A DNA stretch of 64,000 bases from Bacteroidota bacterium (GTDB lineage Bacteria > Bacteroidota > Bacteroidia > Bacteroidales > WCHB1-69), in assembly GCA_023392945.1 (NCBI GenBank), contig JAEWNB010000069.1:10898-74897 (forward strand), written 5' to 3'. Each line of letters begins with the position of its first letter. The first letter of the stretch is position 1. The notes beneath the pieces are model-generated. The model saw nothing but the letters and a program-made list of their open reading frames with translations. It was not told where the DNA came from and did no database searches. This document shows, piece by piece, positions 8,963-18,942 of this stretch. Both the position numbers and the translations under genes were made by a program.

Positions 8963-9694
8963 TTATCCTAATTTATTTTTAATCAAAGAAGTATAACGTC
9001 TGCTCATCACAAAAGGTTCTTCAACCCCTGTAACATATACTCTGAAACTGTTGTTGAACCAATCTTCTACTTTTTCGACAAAATTAAGATTGATAATAAA
9101 GGAACGATGAATGCGAATAAAAGTATTTTCAGGAAGACGCTTTTCCCATTCTAACATACTTTTATTGGTAAGTCCATGTTTTCCATCTTTCGTTCTCACT
9201 TCAGAATAGTCACCGGAAGAGGTAATAACTACAATCTGGTCAATTTTGAGGAAAATATAATTGGATGAAAACTGCAAAAAAAGTCGATCATCCAAAGAAA
9301 GAGTTTTTTCGGGAATTTTTAACATTTGTGGTTCCTCATGTACGCGGGAGATGGCATCAACTAAACGAGCAGGGGTTACCGGTTTTACTAAATAGTCAAG
9401 GGCATTAACCTCGAAAGCCCTTAGGGCATATTCATCGTAGGCGGTGACAAAAATAATATTAGGAGAATAGTTAAGCTTTGAAATCAAGTCAAATCCCGAT
9501 TGTCCCGGCATTTGAATATCCAAAAAAATTAAATCCGGTTTTTGAACCGAAATCACAGCCATAGCTGAAGCAACACTGTCGGCTTCACCTATAACCTCAA
9601 CCATTCCGGTTTCATCCAGAAGAGAGTGCAGGGCTTTACGTGCAAGCCGTTCATCATCAACAATTAAAGTCTTTAAAGTTCTCTTAATATTCAT
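8963..9694 (-). CDS. LytTR-family response regulator
   Basis: 243 residues. The receiver domain (about 8-125) has LIVDDERLAR, the phospho-Asp in DLIFLDIQMPGQSG, a Thr in IIFVTAYDEY and a Lys in YLVKPVTP. The C-terminal ~100 residues are a LytTR DNA-binding domain (ITSSGDYSEVRTKDGKHGL, then FIRIHRSFIINLNFVEKVED). By family it is phosphorylated by a LytS-type kinase and activates nearby or envelope genes. It overlaps the kinase gene by 4 bases, indicating translational coupling. Confidence 0.93.
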   Translation of the reverse strand: MNIKRTLKTLIVDDERLARKALHSLLDETGMVEVIGEADSVASAMAVISVQKPDLIFLDIQMPGQSGFDLISKLNYSPNIIFVTAYDEYALRAFEVNALDYLVKPVTPARLVDAISRVHEEPQMLKIPEKTLSLDDRLFLQFSSNYIFLKIDQIVVITSSGDYSEVRTKDGKHGLTNKSMLEWEKRLPENTFIRIHRSFIINLNFVEKVEDWFNNSFRVYVTGVEEPFVMSRRYTSLIKNKLG

Positions 9695-10797
9695 AAGTTA
9701 CTATTTTTTATCGGGGGTGTAATCAAAATGGTAGCTACCACAAAATCTCCATTCGGTTCAATATGAAGATAAGAGCCTTTCCCAAAAGCTGATTCCAGAC
9801 GATACTTAATATTTTGAAGACCAATACCTGTGCTGTGTAAATTACTTGCATCCGAAGGATCAATCCACTTACCGGAATTGGAGACAGTAATTTTAAGACT
9901 CTCCCCAATTACATGAGCGGAAATATTGAGCTTCAATGGTAATACTGTTGAATTGCGACCGTATTTGATAGCATTTTCAACTAAAGGATGAATAATAAAA
10001 CTTAAAACCGGATAGTCCATGGCTTTTTCTTCGATATCGTAAGTAATCTCCAGTTTATCTTCAAATCTTTTCTTTTCTATTGAAAGATAGAGTTTTGTTG
10101 CATCAATTTCTTGTCTTAAGGGAACCATATTCATATTTCGGCTTTCAAGAGAATATCTGAGAAATTCTGCCAATTCACAAAGCATCTCTTTGGATTTCTT
10201 TTTATCTTCATCCATTAGGGCAGAAATTGAATTTAAAGAATTAAACAAAAAATGGGGGTTCAACTGATAACGCAACATTTGCAATTGTGCCGTCTGAGCA
10301 GTGAAATTTGCTTTTTCAGCTTTTTGACGTTCAACATTCCATTCTCTCCAGTATTTAATGCCAAAATAGAGCCCGCTCCAAGCAAAAAATACAATAATAT
10401 TGATGGATGAACTATAGATAGCTTTATATATTCCCATTGCGCGATTCTCTTCTATATATCCCATCGCCTGCTGGAAAAACAGGTCAAATGTCTGACTTAA
10501 GGCCGTCATCACTATTGAAGTTACCAATATGGTTATGATGGTATCTTTCAGAGTGAAGTAATGCCTGCCGACAAAACGATATATATATCGCATGGCAACA
10601 GTAATACAAAATGCAAAAGAATCACTTCCAATGAAAAGAATAAGTAATTTTATGGTTTCTTCAGAAGAGACAATACTGTCACCAATGAAAATATTGTAAA
10701 AGAAATATCTTATTATTCCGACAATTTCAAATAGAACCCATCCTGTTATCTGAAAGTGCCAAAAATTTAATTCTCTCTGTTTTATTAGTTTCTTCAT
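9691..10797 (-). CDS. LytS-type membrane histidine kinase
   Basis: 368 residues. Four hydrophobic helices occupy about residues 14-135. A short coiled linker follows, then the His_kinase core: LQMLRYQLNPHFLFNSLNSI holds the phosphoacceptor His, HPLVENAIKYG is the N-box, and STGIGLQNIKYRLESAFG the G-box. There is no dedicated periplasmic sensor domain, so it probably senses through its membrane segment (inference). It forms a two-gene operon with the LytTR regulator, with a good promoter at 10870-10899. Confidence 0.92.
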   Translation of the reverse strand: MKKLIKQRELNFWHFQITGWVLFEIVGIIRYFFYNIFIGDSIVSSEETIKLLILFIGSDSFAFCITVAMRYIYRFVGRHYFTLKDTIITILVTSIVMTALSQTFDLFFQQAMGYIEENRAMGIYKAIYSSSINIIVFFAWSGLYFGIKYWREWNVERQKAEKANFTAQTAQLQMLRYQLNPHFLFNSLNSISALMDEDKKKSKEMLCELAEFLRYSLESRNMNMVPLRQEIDATKLYLSIEKKRFEDKLEITYDIEEKAMDYPVLSFIIHPLVENAIKYGRNSTVLPLKLNISAHVIGESLKITVSNSGKWIDPSDASNLHSTGIGLQNIKYRLESAFGKGSYLHIEPNGDFVVATILITPPIKNSNL

Positions 10798-10869
10798 ATT
10801 ATATAATTATTCTATTTCCAAAAAGAGCTTTTAACACAAGTAGTTTTTTATTGAAAACTAATTATGCAA

Positions 10870-10899
10870 CAAAAATAATCAAATAAAGATATTTTCAAA
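10870..10899 (-). promoter_or_regulatory. Complete Bacteroidota promoter for the LytS/LytTR operon
   Basis: On the minus strand TTTG (10899-10896) is followed after 18 bases by TATTTTTG (10877-10870). Both the -33 and -7 elements and their spacing fit the group consensus. The expected leader is about 66 bases. Confidence 0.65.
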
Positions 10900-11080
10900 T
10901 AAAAATAAAAAAACTATTTTAAATAACTATTTTTCAGCACTTTAAAAAATGATCAATAGTATTGATCTTGTTAAAATGAAATGTCAGAAACCGCTTAAAG
11001 AAAAATGCAACCATTAGTCGAATAATTCTTTTTTATTTTGAGAGATAGCCCTTATTTTGCCACAACAAAAAAATAATAAT

Positions 11081-11425
11081 ATGAAAACACTATTTTTATC
11101 CATGCTGTTGCTGTTGTCTTTTTCACTTTCAGCAAAAAAAACAGAAATTAATCCTCAAAATTGGGATAAATTCTATCAATTTAAAATTGATTCAAGAATT
11201 GAAATTCTACTAAATAACAATTTACGTGAACACAGATTGTTCAATTCGGATAAAGAATATAATTCGATTTCTTTACCCAATGCTACTGATATGCAGAATA
11301 AGGTAGAAAATGATAAAAGTGTTTCAAAATCCATTATGAAGTATTATATGATTTCATTTAATAAAAATGCTTGTCCTGAATATTTCATACCTAGGGAATT
11401 TCATAAATATACTAATGTAAAATAG
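11081..11425 (+). CDS. Small secreted protein of unknown function
   Basis: 114 residues from the ATG at 11081; an in-frame TTG 24 bases upstream is a worse start because it puts polar residues ahead of the signal peptide. MKTLFLSMLLLLSFSLSAKK is a clear signal sequence with no lipobox Cys. The mature part is about 95 polar residues (INPQNWDKFYQFKID, then EYFIPREFHKYTNVK) with a single Cys and no motif I recognise. It stands between the LytS operon and the M16 protease, same strand as the latter, 84 bases apart. Confidence 0.6.
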   Translation: MKTLFLSMLLLLSFSLSAKKTEINPQNWDKFYQFKIDSRIEILLNNNLREHRLFNSDKEYNSISLPNATDMQNKVENDKSVSKSIMKYYMISFNKNACPEYFIPREFHKYTNVK

Positions 11426-11509
11426 GAATTTGTCAAGTGACAATTCAGGCATTACTATTTTACATAAAGATTACAAATAATTTTATTAACATAATTAACT
11501 TATCAAACA

Positions 11510-14506
11510 ATGAGAAGAAATAGAAAAAACTGTAAAATTGCTGTTTGTTTTTTTACGACACTATTATTAGTTACAATCTCTTTTACAATGAACGGATTCG
11601 GTCAAACCACAACCCATGGCTTCAAACTATTAGAAAAGCGTTTTATTAAAGAAGTCAATTCTGAATGTTACTATTACGAACACGTTAAAAGCGGTGCTAA
11701 ACTTTTAAAAATTGCAAATCAGGACGAGAATAAAACTTTTGCAATTGCATTCAAAACATTACCTAATTCCGATAATGGAGTTGCGCATATTATTGAGCAT
11801 TCCGTTTTGAACGGTTCTACCAATTTCCCGGTAAAAAGTCCCTTTGATATTTTATCAAAAGGTTCTTTAAATACTTTTCTTAATGCCATGACTTCCAGGG
11901 ATGTAACTGAGTATCCTGTAGCCAGTCTGAATGACAAAGACTATTTCAATCTGATGCATGTATATTTGGATGCCGTATTAAATCCCCTTATCTATTCAGA
12001 TCCACGAATATTAAAACAGGAAGGATGGCATTATGAACTCACCTCCAAAGAGGCTCCCCTGACTTACAAAGGTGTTGTTTATAACGAAATGAAAGGAGCT
12101 TTTTCCAATCCACAACGACTACTTCTCTATTACAATCTGAAAAGCCTTTTCCCGGATAATGCTATCGGAAAAGAATCAGGAGGAGTTCCAGCTTCAATTG
12201 TAACCTTAACTCAAAAAGAGTTTACTGATTTTCATAAAACATATTATCATCCAAGCAATTGCATTATTATGCTATACGGGAATGCTGACATGGACAAAGA
12301 ACTAGCCTTTATCGACTCCTATTACCTGTCCAAATATTCAAAAGATAATTCGCTGACAAAACTGGAAGATCAAAAGCCTTTCACAGCCATGCAACAGACG
12401 CATAATTATTATCCGATAGTGGAAGGAACTCCTGTCGATAACCAGACTTTTATTACCCTAAATTTTGCTGCCGGCAGCAATACAGACTATGCTTTGGTAT
12501 ATGCATTAAATATTCTTTGTGAAGTTTTGGTAAACCAAGAATCTGCACCGGTAAAAAATGCTTTGTTAAAAGAAGGAATTGGTCAAGATGTGGCTGCATA
12601 TCCTATAGATTTTAAACAAAATGCTCTCACAATAATGCTTCAGAATGCCAATCCGAAAGACCAAAATAAATTTAAAGAAATTGTTTTCAGGACACTAAAA
12701 GAAGAATTAAAAAAGGGAATTGATAAAAAAGAAATTGAAGCTGTTTTAAACAGAATGGAATTCAATATCAGAGAAGGAAGTGATGCGCAAAAAGGAATAA
12801 CCTATTTCTCACAGATTAAACCGGGATGGATGTATGCAGACAATCCATTTATGGGATTGGAATATGAAAAAATTCTGGAAACTTTGAAAAAGGGATTACA
12901 AAGTAACTATTATGAAAACATTGTTAATCAATATATTCTTGATAATAAACATGCCTCTTTGGTTGTTTTGGAACCGAAACCGGGCATGGAAAATGAGGTG
13001 AATAGTGCCATTGAAAAAGAACTTGAACAATATAAATCTACTTTGTCAGAGTCACAAATAGAGAGTTTAGTTAAAGAAACACAAGAACTGATTGCCTATC
13101 AAAATGAGGAAGACTCTCCCGAAGATATGGCAAAAGTTCCGATGCTTTCTATCTCAGACATAAATCCAAAAGCAACTTATTATCAATGTGACGAAAAAAA
13201 GATTGGAAACACTAAAGTACTCCATTACAATGAGTTTGCAAATAACATCATTTATTCTAATCTCTTGTTCAATATGAAAACATTGCCACAGGAGCTGATT
13301 CCATACGCATCTCTCTTATCAAATGTTTTAGGTATTTTAAATACTCAAAACTATTCCTATGGAGAATTAAACCGTGAACTCAATAATCAGACAGGTAATT
13401 TCAATACTTCATTAAGAACCTATTTAGAAAACAACGATGATACTAAAATGCTACCATACTTTATTTTATCATCAAAAATAATAAATAATAAATGCGACAA
13501 GATGTTTGATCTGGCAATTGAAGTTTTGCTAAAATCTAACATATCCGATACCGCACGGTTAAAAGAAGTAATCATGCGTCATCTCGTAGAACTTGAGTCA
13601 TTTATCAATAATGGATATGCAGTAGCAACATTAAGAGCAGCATCTTATTTTACCAATCAGGGAGTTTTTAATGACTTGACATCAGGGCTGGACTACTATC
13701 GCTTTGTAAACGCATTAGGGAAAGACATAGACAAGAATATGCCCTTGATTGTTGAAAATCTGAAGGAAACCGCCAAGCTACTCTTTTCAAAAGAGAATAT
13801 GATGATTGCTGTCACTTGCAGCAACCCTGATTATTCAATTTATTCAACTTCTCTCAAATCGTTTATGGATAAATTACCTGCTGCAACGCCGGATTATCAA
13901 AAATGGACATTCCAACTAAATAACAAAAATGAAGGAATCCAATCAGCATCTAAAGTACAGTATGTTATTTCCGGTTATGATTTTAAAAAACTCGGATATA
14001 ACTGGGATGGAAAAATGAGAGTATTATCACAAATTATTTCCACCGACTGGCTTAAGAATCAAATTCGGGTAATAGGAGGAGCATACGGTGGATTCTGCAA
14101 CTTTTCCCCAAATGGCACCGTAACCTTTAACTCCTACCGAGACCCGAATCTTGTAAATACTCTTGAAACCTATAAAAAAACCACTGATTATCTATCTTCA
14201 TTCAATGCTGACCAAGAAGCCATGACACGTTATATCATTGGAACAATTGCCAACTTAGACGTTCCTCAAACAATAGAGCAAAAAGGAATGGCCTCGTTTA
14301 TTTATTACATGTCTAATCGTTCTGAAGCAGATTTGCAAAAAGACCGCACCGCTATATTGAATACCACTGCAGCCGACATTCGTTCTTATGCAGGATTTGT
14401 AAATAACATTATCGGTCAGGATTCCTACTGCGTTTATGGCAACAGCGACCAGCTTTTAAAAGACAAGGCAGTATTTAAGAATATATTCAATATCAAAGAA
14501 AAATAA
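11510..14506 (+). CDS. Secreted M16C zinc peptidase, PreP/Cym1-like
   Basis: 998 residues, close to the usual length of presequence-protease-type enzymes. An N-terminal hydrophobic segment (residues ~9-28) suggests export to the periplasm. The inverted zinc motif HIIEH starts at residue 93, followed by SVLNGSTNFPVKSPF and LNTFLNAMTSRDVTEYPVAS, all typical of M16C. The distal Glu is in GVVYNEMKGAFSNP. An M16C-associated linker and a second, inactive M16 half follow. Family knowledge: a clam-shell oligopeptidase that degrades short unfolded peptides. A terminator is found about 110 bases downstream. Confidence 0.92.
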   Translation: MRRNRKNCKIAVCFFTTLLLVTISFTMNGFGQTTTHGFKLLEKRFIKEVNSECYYYEHVKSGAKLLKIANQDENKTFAIAFKTLPNSDNGVAHIIEHSVLNGSTNFPVKSPFDILSKGSLNTFLNAMTSRDVTEYPVASLNDKDYFNLMHVYLDAVLNPLIYSDPRILKQEGWHYELTSKEAPLTYKGVVYNEMKGAFSNPQRLLLYYNLKSLFPDNAIGKESGGVPASIVTLTQKEFTDFHKTYYHPSNCIIMLYGNADMDKELAFIDSYYLSKYSKDNSLTKLEDQKPFTAMQQTHNYYPIVEGTPVDNQTFITLNFAAGSNTDYALVYALNILCEVLVNQESAPVKNALLKEGIGQDVAAYPIDFKQNALTIMLQNANPKDQNKFKEIVFRTLKEELKKGIDKKEIEAVLNRMEFNIREGSDAQKGITYFSQIKPGWMYADNPFMGLEYEKILETLKKGLQSNYYENIVNQYILDNKHASLVVLEPKPGMENEVNSAIEKELEQYKSTLSESQIESLVKETQELIAYQNEEDSPEDMAKVPMLSISDINPKATYYQCDEKKIGNTKVLHYNEFANNIIYSNLLFNMKTLPQELIPYASLLSNVLGILNTQNYSYGELNRELNNQTGNFNTSLRTYLENNDDTKMLPYFILSSKIINNKCDKMFDLAIEVLLKSNISDTARLKEVIMRHLVELESFINNGYAVATLRAASYFTNQGVFNDLTSGLDYYRFVNALGKDIDKNMPLIVENLKETAKLLFSKENMMIAVTCSNPDYSIYSTSLKSFMDKLPAATPDYQKWTFQLNNKNEGIQSASKVQYVISGYDFKKLGYNWDGKMRVLSQIISTDWLKNQIRVIGGAYGGFCNFSPNGTVTFNSYRDPNLVNTLETYKKTTDYLSSFNADQEAMTRYIIGTIANLDVPQTIEQKGMASFIYYMSNRSEADLQKDRTAILNTTAADIRSYAGFVNNIIGQDSYCVYGNSDQLLKDKAVFKNIFNIKEK

Positions 14507-14615
14507 TCATCAAAAGGCTATTTGGTAAAGTATAAAGAAATGAAAAAAGTTGATTATTAACTAAACAAGGATTTGAGGGACATTTCCCTTTTATCATAGT
14601 ATTATTATTTTGGTT

Positions 14616-14643
14616 AAGCCACCTCTCATAAGGGTGGCTTTTT
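14616..14643 (+). terminator. Intrinsic terminator after the M16C peptidase gene
   Basis: AAGCCACC (14616-14623) pairs with GGTGGCTT (14633-14640) and is followed by Ts. It closes the peptidase transcript before rlmH. Confidence 0.75.
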
Positions 14644-14762
14644 AATATTTTATTATCTTTAAAATCAGATCATTATCATCATTTTCAATAAAAATACGAC
14701 TCAAATTTGATCATAGAAAGCAGGCTAAGATTATGTTTTGTTTCCACAATTTGGATTTTTCA

Positions 14763-14770
14763 TACTTTTG
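14763..14770 (+). promoter_or_regulatory. -7 box (TACTTTTG) for rlmH
   Basis: TACTTTTG matches TAnnTTTG; a TTTG at 14737-14740 lies 22 bases upstream, within the accepted spacing. The rlmH ATG follows 29 bases later. Confidence 0.6.
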
Positions 14771-14798
14771 CAGCAGTTAAAAAAAGGAAGAAAAAGAG

Positions 14799-15272
14799 AT
14801 GAAAATCAGGTTAATTTTTATCGGCAAACAAGAGTCGGATGTTTTTCATGAAGCAGTGGAGCAATACATTAAAAAAATCAGATTTTATATTCCTTATGAA
14901 ACCATAGCGATTCCTTACCTTAAAAACAGCAAGTCAATAACTTTTGAAGAACAGAAGAAAAAGGAGGGAGAACTGATTCTGAAAAAGATTGATCAGGGAG
15001 ATTTTGTAGTATTATTGGATGAACATGGGAGAGAGCACACCTCGGTGGAATTTTCAGAATTTATTCAGCAAAAGAACAACTGCGGTATCAAAAATCTTGT
15101 TTTCATCATTGGTGGGGCGTATGGATTTTCAGATGACTTGCAAAAAAGGCAAAATTATGCTCTTTCCTTATCAAAAATGACTTTTCCTCATATAATGACA
15201 CGACTTATTTTTGCAGAACAACTATATCGGGCATTTACTATCCTAAAAAACGAGCCCTATCATCACGAATAA
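14799..15272 (+). CDS. rlmH: 23S rRNA (pseudouridine1915-N3)-methyltransferase RlmH
   Basis: 157 residues, the standard RlmH length. It has the SPOUT-fold pattern: VVLLDEHGREHTSVEFSEF, the glycine-rich SAM-binding stretch LVFIIGGAYGFSDDL, and the conserved C-terminus MTRLIFAEQLYRAFTILKNE ending in PYHHE. By family it methylates m3-pseudouridine 1915 in helix 69 of 23S rRNA on the assembled ribosome. Confidence 0.96.
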   Translation: MKIRLIFIGKQESDVFHEAVEQYIKKIRFYIPYETIAIPYLKNSKSITFEEQKKKEGELILKKIDQGDFVVLLDEHGREHTSVEFSEFIQQKNNCGIKNLVFIIGGAYGFSDDLQKRQNYALSLSKMTFPHIMTRLIFAEQLYRAFTILKNEPYHHE

Positions 15273-15294
15273 GCTGGGTTTGATTAAAAAAGTG

Positions 15295-15302
15295 TACCTT
15301 TG
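15295..15302 (+). promoter_or_regulatory. -7 box (TACCTTTG) for the MFS transporter
   Basis: TACCTTTG matches TAnnTTTG, 24 bases before the ATG at 15327. No well-spaced -33 element is seen. Confidence 0.5.
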
Positions 15303-15326
15303 CAATCCCTTAATACAGACAAATAG

Positions 15327-16538
15327 ATGACTCTGAATGAGAAAGTTATAGATAAACTATTGACGAAAAATTTCGTATTTATTTGCATTGCAAATTTTAT
15401 GTCAAGTTTTTCTTTTTATCTGTTAATGCCAACATTACCTTTTTATCTCATAGATAATCTGAACACCAATAATACAATGGTAGGGTTTGTATTATCTTGT
15501 TTTACTATTGCCGTATTATTTGTCAGACCTTTTTCGGGTTTTCTGGCTGATACTTTTTCACGAAGGCCCATATATCTCATTGCCTACTTTTTATTTTCAT
15601 CGATATTTGTAGGATATCTGCTTGCAGGCACCCTTACCCTATTCATCATGTTCAGGGTCTTTCATGGATTTGCATTCGGAACACTTTCTACCACAGGAAA
15701 TACGCTTGTCATTGACATTATGCCGGCATCGCGGCGAGGAGAAGGATTGGGATATTATGGGGTAACCAGCAATTTGGCAATGGCTACCGGACCGATGGTG
15801 GGTCTTTTATTAAAAGACAATGTTGATTTTGATTGGATTTTTTTAAGTTCTATTTTTTCCGGTGTAATTGGGTTTTTCTTTGCATACCTTGTGAAAGCAC
15901 CAAAAAAAATTTGTCAAAAAAAGCAGCCTCTTTCTTTAGACCGATTTTTTTTACAAAAAGGCATTCCTGCAGGCATTGTATTTGCTCTTATTGCAGTACC
16001 ATACGCCATGACGACTTCTTATATTGCTCTTTCAGCACAAGAATACGGGATGCAAACAAATAGCGGTATTTTCTTTTCAATTATGGCCGTTGGCATGATT
16101 CTCTCAAGAGTCACCTCCGGAAAAAGGGTAGATAAAGGGTATATAATTCAGGGAATTACCAAAGGAATTGCATTGAGTCTTTGCGGATTTATTGGAGAAG
16201 TTTTTCTTGAACCCACTTTTCTATGGGATCAGACAGTAGGAACGGTTTTATTTTACGTTATTCCTATTTTTATCGGGTACGGCTATGGGACCATTTTTCC
16301 AGCCTTAAATTCTCTTTTTTTAAATCTGGCTCATAACAACCGAAGGGCTACTGCAAATTCCACCTATCTGACAAGCTGGGACATTGGCATGGGTGCAGGT
16401 GTATATTTAGGAGGTTATTTATCAGAGATACGAGGTTTTTCATTTTCCTATTTAGCAGGAACTTTGCTGGCGCTACTTTCCTTTGGAATTTTTGTAAGAA
16501 TAGTCATTCCACATTTCAACAAAAACAAGCTCAGGTAA
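15327..16538 (+). CDS. Major facilitator superfamily transporter (drug-exporter-like)
   Basis: 403 residues with about 12 hydrophobic helices. The MFS motif A region is visible between helices 2 and 3 (PFSGFLADTFSRRPIYLIAY), and a related sequence (TSGKRVDKGYI) sits at the midpoint. FGTLSTTGNTLVIDIMPASR followed by GEGLGYYGVTSNLAMATGP resembles YfcJ/YnfM-like or multidrug MFS members. The substrate cannot be told from sequence. It is a single-gene unit with its own -7 box. Confidence 0.88.
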   Translation: MTLNEKVIDKLLTKNFVFICIANFMSSFSFYLLMPTLPFYLIDNLNTNNTMVGFVLSCFTIAVLFVRPFSGFLADTFSRRPIYLIAYFLFSSIFVGYLLAGTLTLFIMFRVFHGFAFGTLSTTGNTLVIDIMPASRRGEGLGYYGVTSNLAMATGPMVGLLLKDNVDFDWIFLSSIFSGVIGFFFAYLVKAPKKICQKKQPLSLDRFFLQKGIPAGIVFALIAVPYAMTTSYIALSAQEYGMQTNSGIFFSIMAVGMILSRVTSGKRVDKGYIIQGITKGIALSLCGFIGEVFLEPTFLWDQTVGTVLFYVIPIFIGYGYGTIFPALNSLFLNLAHNNRRATANSTYLTSWDIGMGAGVYLGGYLSEIRGFSFSYLAGTLLALLSFGIFVRIVIPHFNKNKLR

Positions 16539-16618
16539 AGTATAATTTCACGTCACTTCAAACATTAATTATATAAAATATTTTTATTCAAATAAATATA
16601 AAAAAAACAAGTATACTA

Positions 16619-16647
16619 TTGATGTATGACAAATTTTTGTATTTTTG
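16619..16647 (+). promoter_or_regulatory. Complete Bacteroidota promoter for the C10 protease
   Basis: TTG (16619-16621), 18 bases, then TATTTTTG (16640-16647). This is one of the two best-spaced promoters in the window; the leader would be roughly 35 bases. Confidence 0.65.
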
Positions 16648-16687
16648 CTCACTTTAATATGAAAAAATAATTTTAAACATAATCATT

Positions 16688-18922
16688 ATGAAAAAAGCTA
16701 TCCTTTTAATTTTCTTTCTTTCGCTCGTGGCATTTACTTTTTCTACTAATATTGTTCCTTCAGATGACGCTCAAAGAGTTGCCAAAAATTTCATTTCAGA
16801 AAGATGTGGCAATTATTCATTAACTGAATCTGATTTTACTTTACAATATACAGAAACAGATGCAAACGGGGAGGCGGTATATTATCGTTTTAAAATTGGG
16901 AACAAGGGATTTATCATTATCTCTGCCACAAATTTGGTTACACCTGTTTTGGCATATTCATTAGAATCAGATTATTACGGTCACAGTTCTACCGAATTTA
17001 TTACGGAAAAATACAAAAACCAAATTGAATTTGTAAAAGCTCATCCTGCAGAAGCTATTCCGGCAATGAAAATGTGGAAACATTATGGTGCTGAAAATTT
17101 TGTTGCTTCATCAAGAAAAGTTCTTAATGCAGTAGAACCATTGGTTACCACCACTTGGGATCAGGTTCAATACTATAATAACTATTGCCCTTACAATCCT
17201 GAATCTACTACAGATTACAGAGTTCCCGTTGGTTGTGTTGCTCTGACCATGATCAATCTCATGAATTACTACCGTTATCCTACTTCAGGAATAGGTGGCG
17301 TGTCATACATTCCAAGAGACTATGATGATGAAACCGGTGAATTGCTTTATACTTATCCGCGTCAGACTGTTAATTTTGCTAATCAAACATACAATTATGA
17401 CGCTATGAGCAATAGCCTAAACACCTTTGAAGGCGAGTTTGCAAAATTAGTATATCATTGCGGTGTTTCAGTACAAATGGGTTATGGTGTTGACGGTTCC
17501 GGTGCTCAAAGTGCAGAAGCACTTAATGCTCTGAAAACTTATTGGAAATATTCCTTAAAAGGAGCCTTAAAACCTATATCAGAATCTGCAGCATATGCTG
17601 ATTGGGCAAATATTATTAAATCGGAACTTGATGCACATCGTCCGGTTTATTATTCGGGAAATAGTAGCCTTGGTGGTGGTCATGCTTGGATAATGGACGG
17701 ATACATTGATGTTGATGCTACTACTACCTATTTCCACGTTAATTGGGGATGGGGTGGTTATGACAATGGTTTCTTCCTTATTGACAATTTAAATACCTCA
17801 ACAACAGGAGAATACAGCAATGATGAACAAGCTTTTGTTGATGTTTATCCTGCCGATTCACTTGCCATTGTGAAACCTGACTCAAGTTATACAAGAAATA
17901 CTGCTTCCATTGGAAGTATTTGTGATGGTGCAGGAAACGTTAAATATGCCAACAACTCATACCGTCAATGGATGATTGCAGCTCCTAATGCAGCTTCTTA
18001 TACTTTTACTTTCTCAAAAATTAAAACGGAAGAAAATCACGATTATATCACAATTTATAACGGTCCAACTGTTGCCTCTGGAATAAAAGCCAAATATTCA
18101 GGAAATTACCTCATGCCTGCCTGTACAGATTATTCAGGTGCTACAGGTAGTCACCATGCAGATTACACAGGGACAGCACTCCCATCTTCTGTAACTGTTA
18201 ATGCTGATAGTGTCTTAGTGGTTTTTGAATCAGATAATAATGATGTCAATGACTATGGTTTTCTTATCAACTATACTACCTCTTTTTCCTCCACTCCAAC
18301 TTGTGCTTCAATGACCATGCTCAATACTCAATCTCATTATGTTATTAGTGATAAACAACCCAGCGATGAAGGGAATTATCGTGCTCAAACCTATTGTCAA
18401 TGGAAACTTCAGCCTACTTTCATCCAAGGTTTTGCCTTTGCTTTCACAAAATTTGAACTCAAAGCCGGTGATTTTGTAGATATTTTTGACAATACCATCA
18501 CATCAAAGCCAGAATTATTATGGAGATTTGATATCAATAATTTCCCAGCAAATGTTTATAATACAAGCTGTACCAAATTATTGGTTAAGTTTGTTTCTGA
18601 TAACTGGATTGAAGGCGATGGCTTTGACCTTGAATATTACACTATTTTAGGTATTGATAATCAAAGCGGTATTAGTGATATTACACTTTACCCCAATCCA
18701 TCTTCCAATAACATATATATTGATTTGACAGCAGAAGAAGCTGGAGATATTCAGTTTAGAATTTTTGATATGACCGGGAAATTGATTCAACAGGAAACTG
18801 TTAGCCATAATGGAGGAAGTCTTCATTATCAGACCAACGTAAATGATCTTGCTAAGGGTATCTATATTATGCGTATTCAAACAAATAATGGAGAATCTAT
18901 TCGCAAATTCATTGTTGAATAA
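16688..18922 (+). CDS. Secreted C10 (streptopain-like) cysteine protease with CUB-like modules and T9SS tail
   Basis: 744 residues. A signal peptide (~1-19) is followed by a propeptide (~20-145) like those of C10 zymogens. The catalytic Cys is in RVPVGCVALTM (residue 183). The catalytic His is in GGGHAWIMDGY (residue 332), followed by YFHVNWGWGGYDNGFF. Two CUB-like beta-sandwich segments follow (about 400-520, with HDYITIYNGP and VVFESDNND, and about 530-650, with GDFVDIFDN and VKFVSDNW). The end (TLYPNPSSNNIYI to KGIYIMRIQTNNGES) is a type A T9SS sorting domain. Predicted role: surface-bound or released endopeptidase, kept inactive by its propeptide until export (family knowledge). A terminator follows at once. 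Confidence 0.92.
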   Translation: MKKAILLIFFLSLVAFTFSTNIVPSDDAQRVAKNFISERCGNYSLTESDFTLQYTETDANGEAVYYRFKIGNKGFIIISATNLVTPVLAYSLESDYYGHSSTEFITEKYKNQIEFVKAHPAEAIPAMKMWKHYGAENFVASSRKVLNAVEPLVTTTWDQVQYYNNYCPYNPESTTDYRVPVGCVALTMINLMNYYRYPTSGIGGVSYIPRDYDDETGELLYTYPRQTVNFANQTYNYDAMSNSLNTFEGEFAKLVYHCGVSVQMGYGVDGSGAQSAEALNALKTYWKYSLKGALKPISESAAYADWANIIKSELDAHRPVYYSGNSSLGGGHAWIMDGYIDVDATTTYFHVNWGWGGYDNGFFLIDNLNTSTTGEYSNDEQAFVDVYPADSLAIVKPDSSYTRNTASIGSICDGAGNVKYANNSYRQWMIAAPNAASYTFTFSKIKTEENHDYITIYNGPTVASGIKAKYSGNYLMPACTDYSGATGSHHADYTGTALPSSVTVNADSVLVVFESDNNDVNDYGFLINYTTSFSSTPTCASMTMLNTQSHYVISDKQPSDEGNYRAQTYCQWKLQPTFIQGFAFAFTKFELKAGDFVDIFDNTITSKPELLWRFDINNFPANVYNTSCTKLLVKFVSDNWIEGDGFDLEYYTILGIDNQSGISDITLYPNPSSNNIYIDLTAEEAGDIQFRIFDMTGKLIQQETVSHNGGSLHYQTNVNDLAKGIYIMRIQTNNGESIRKFIVE

Positions 18923-18942
18923 TATTGTTTGTATCTTTTTAT

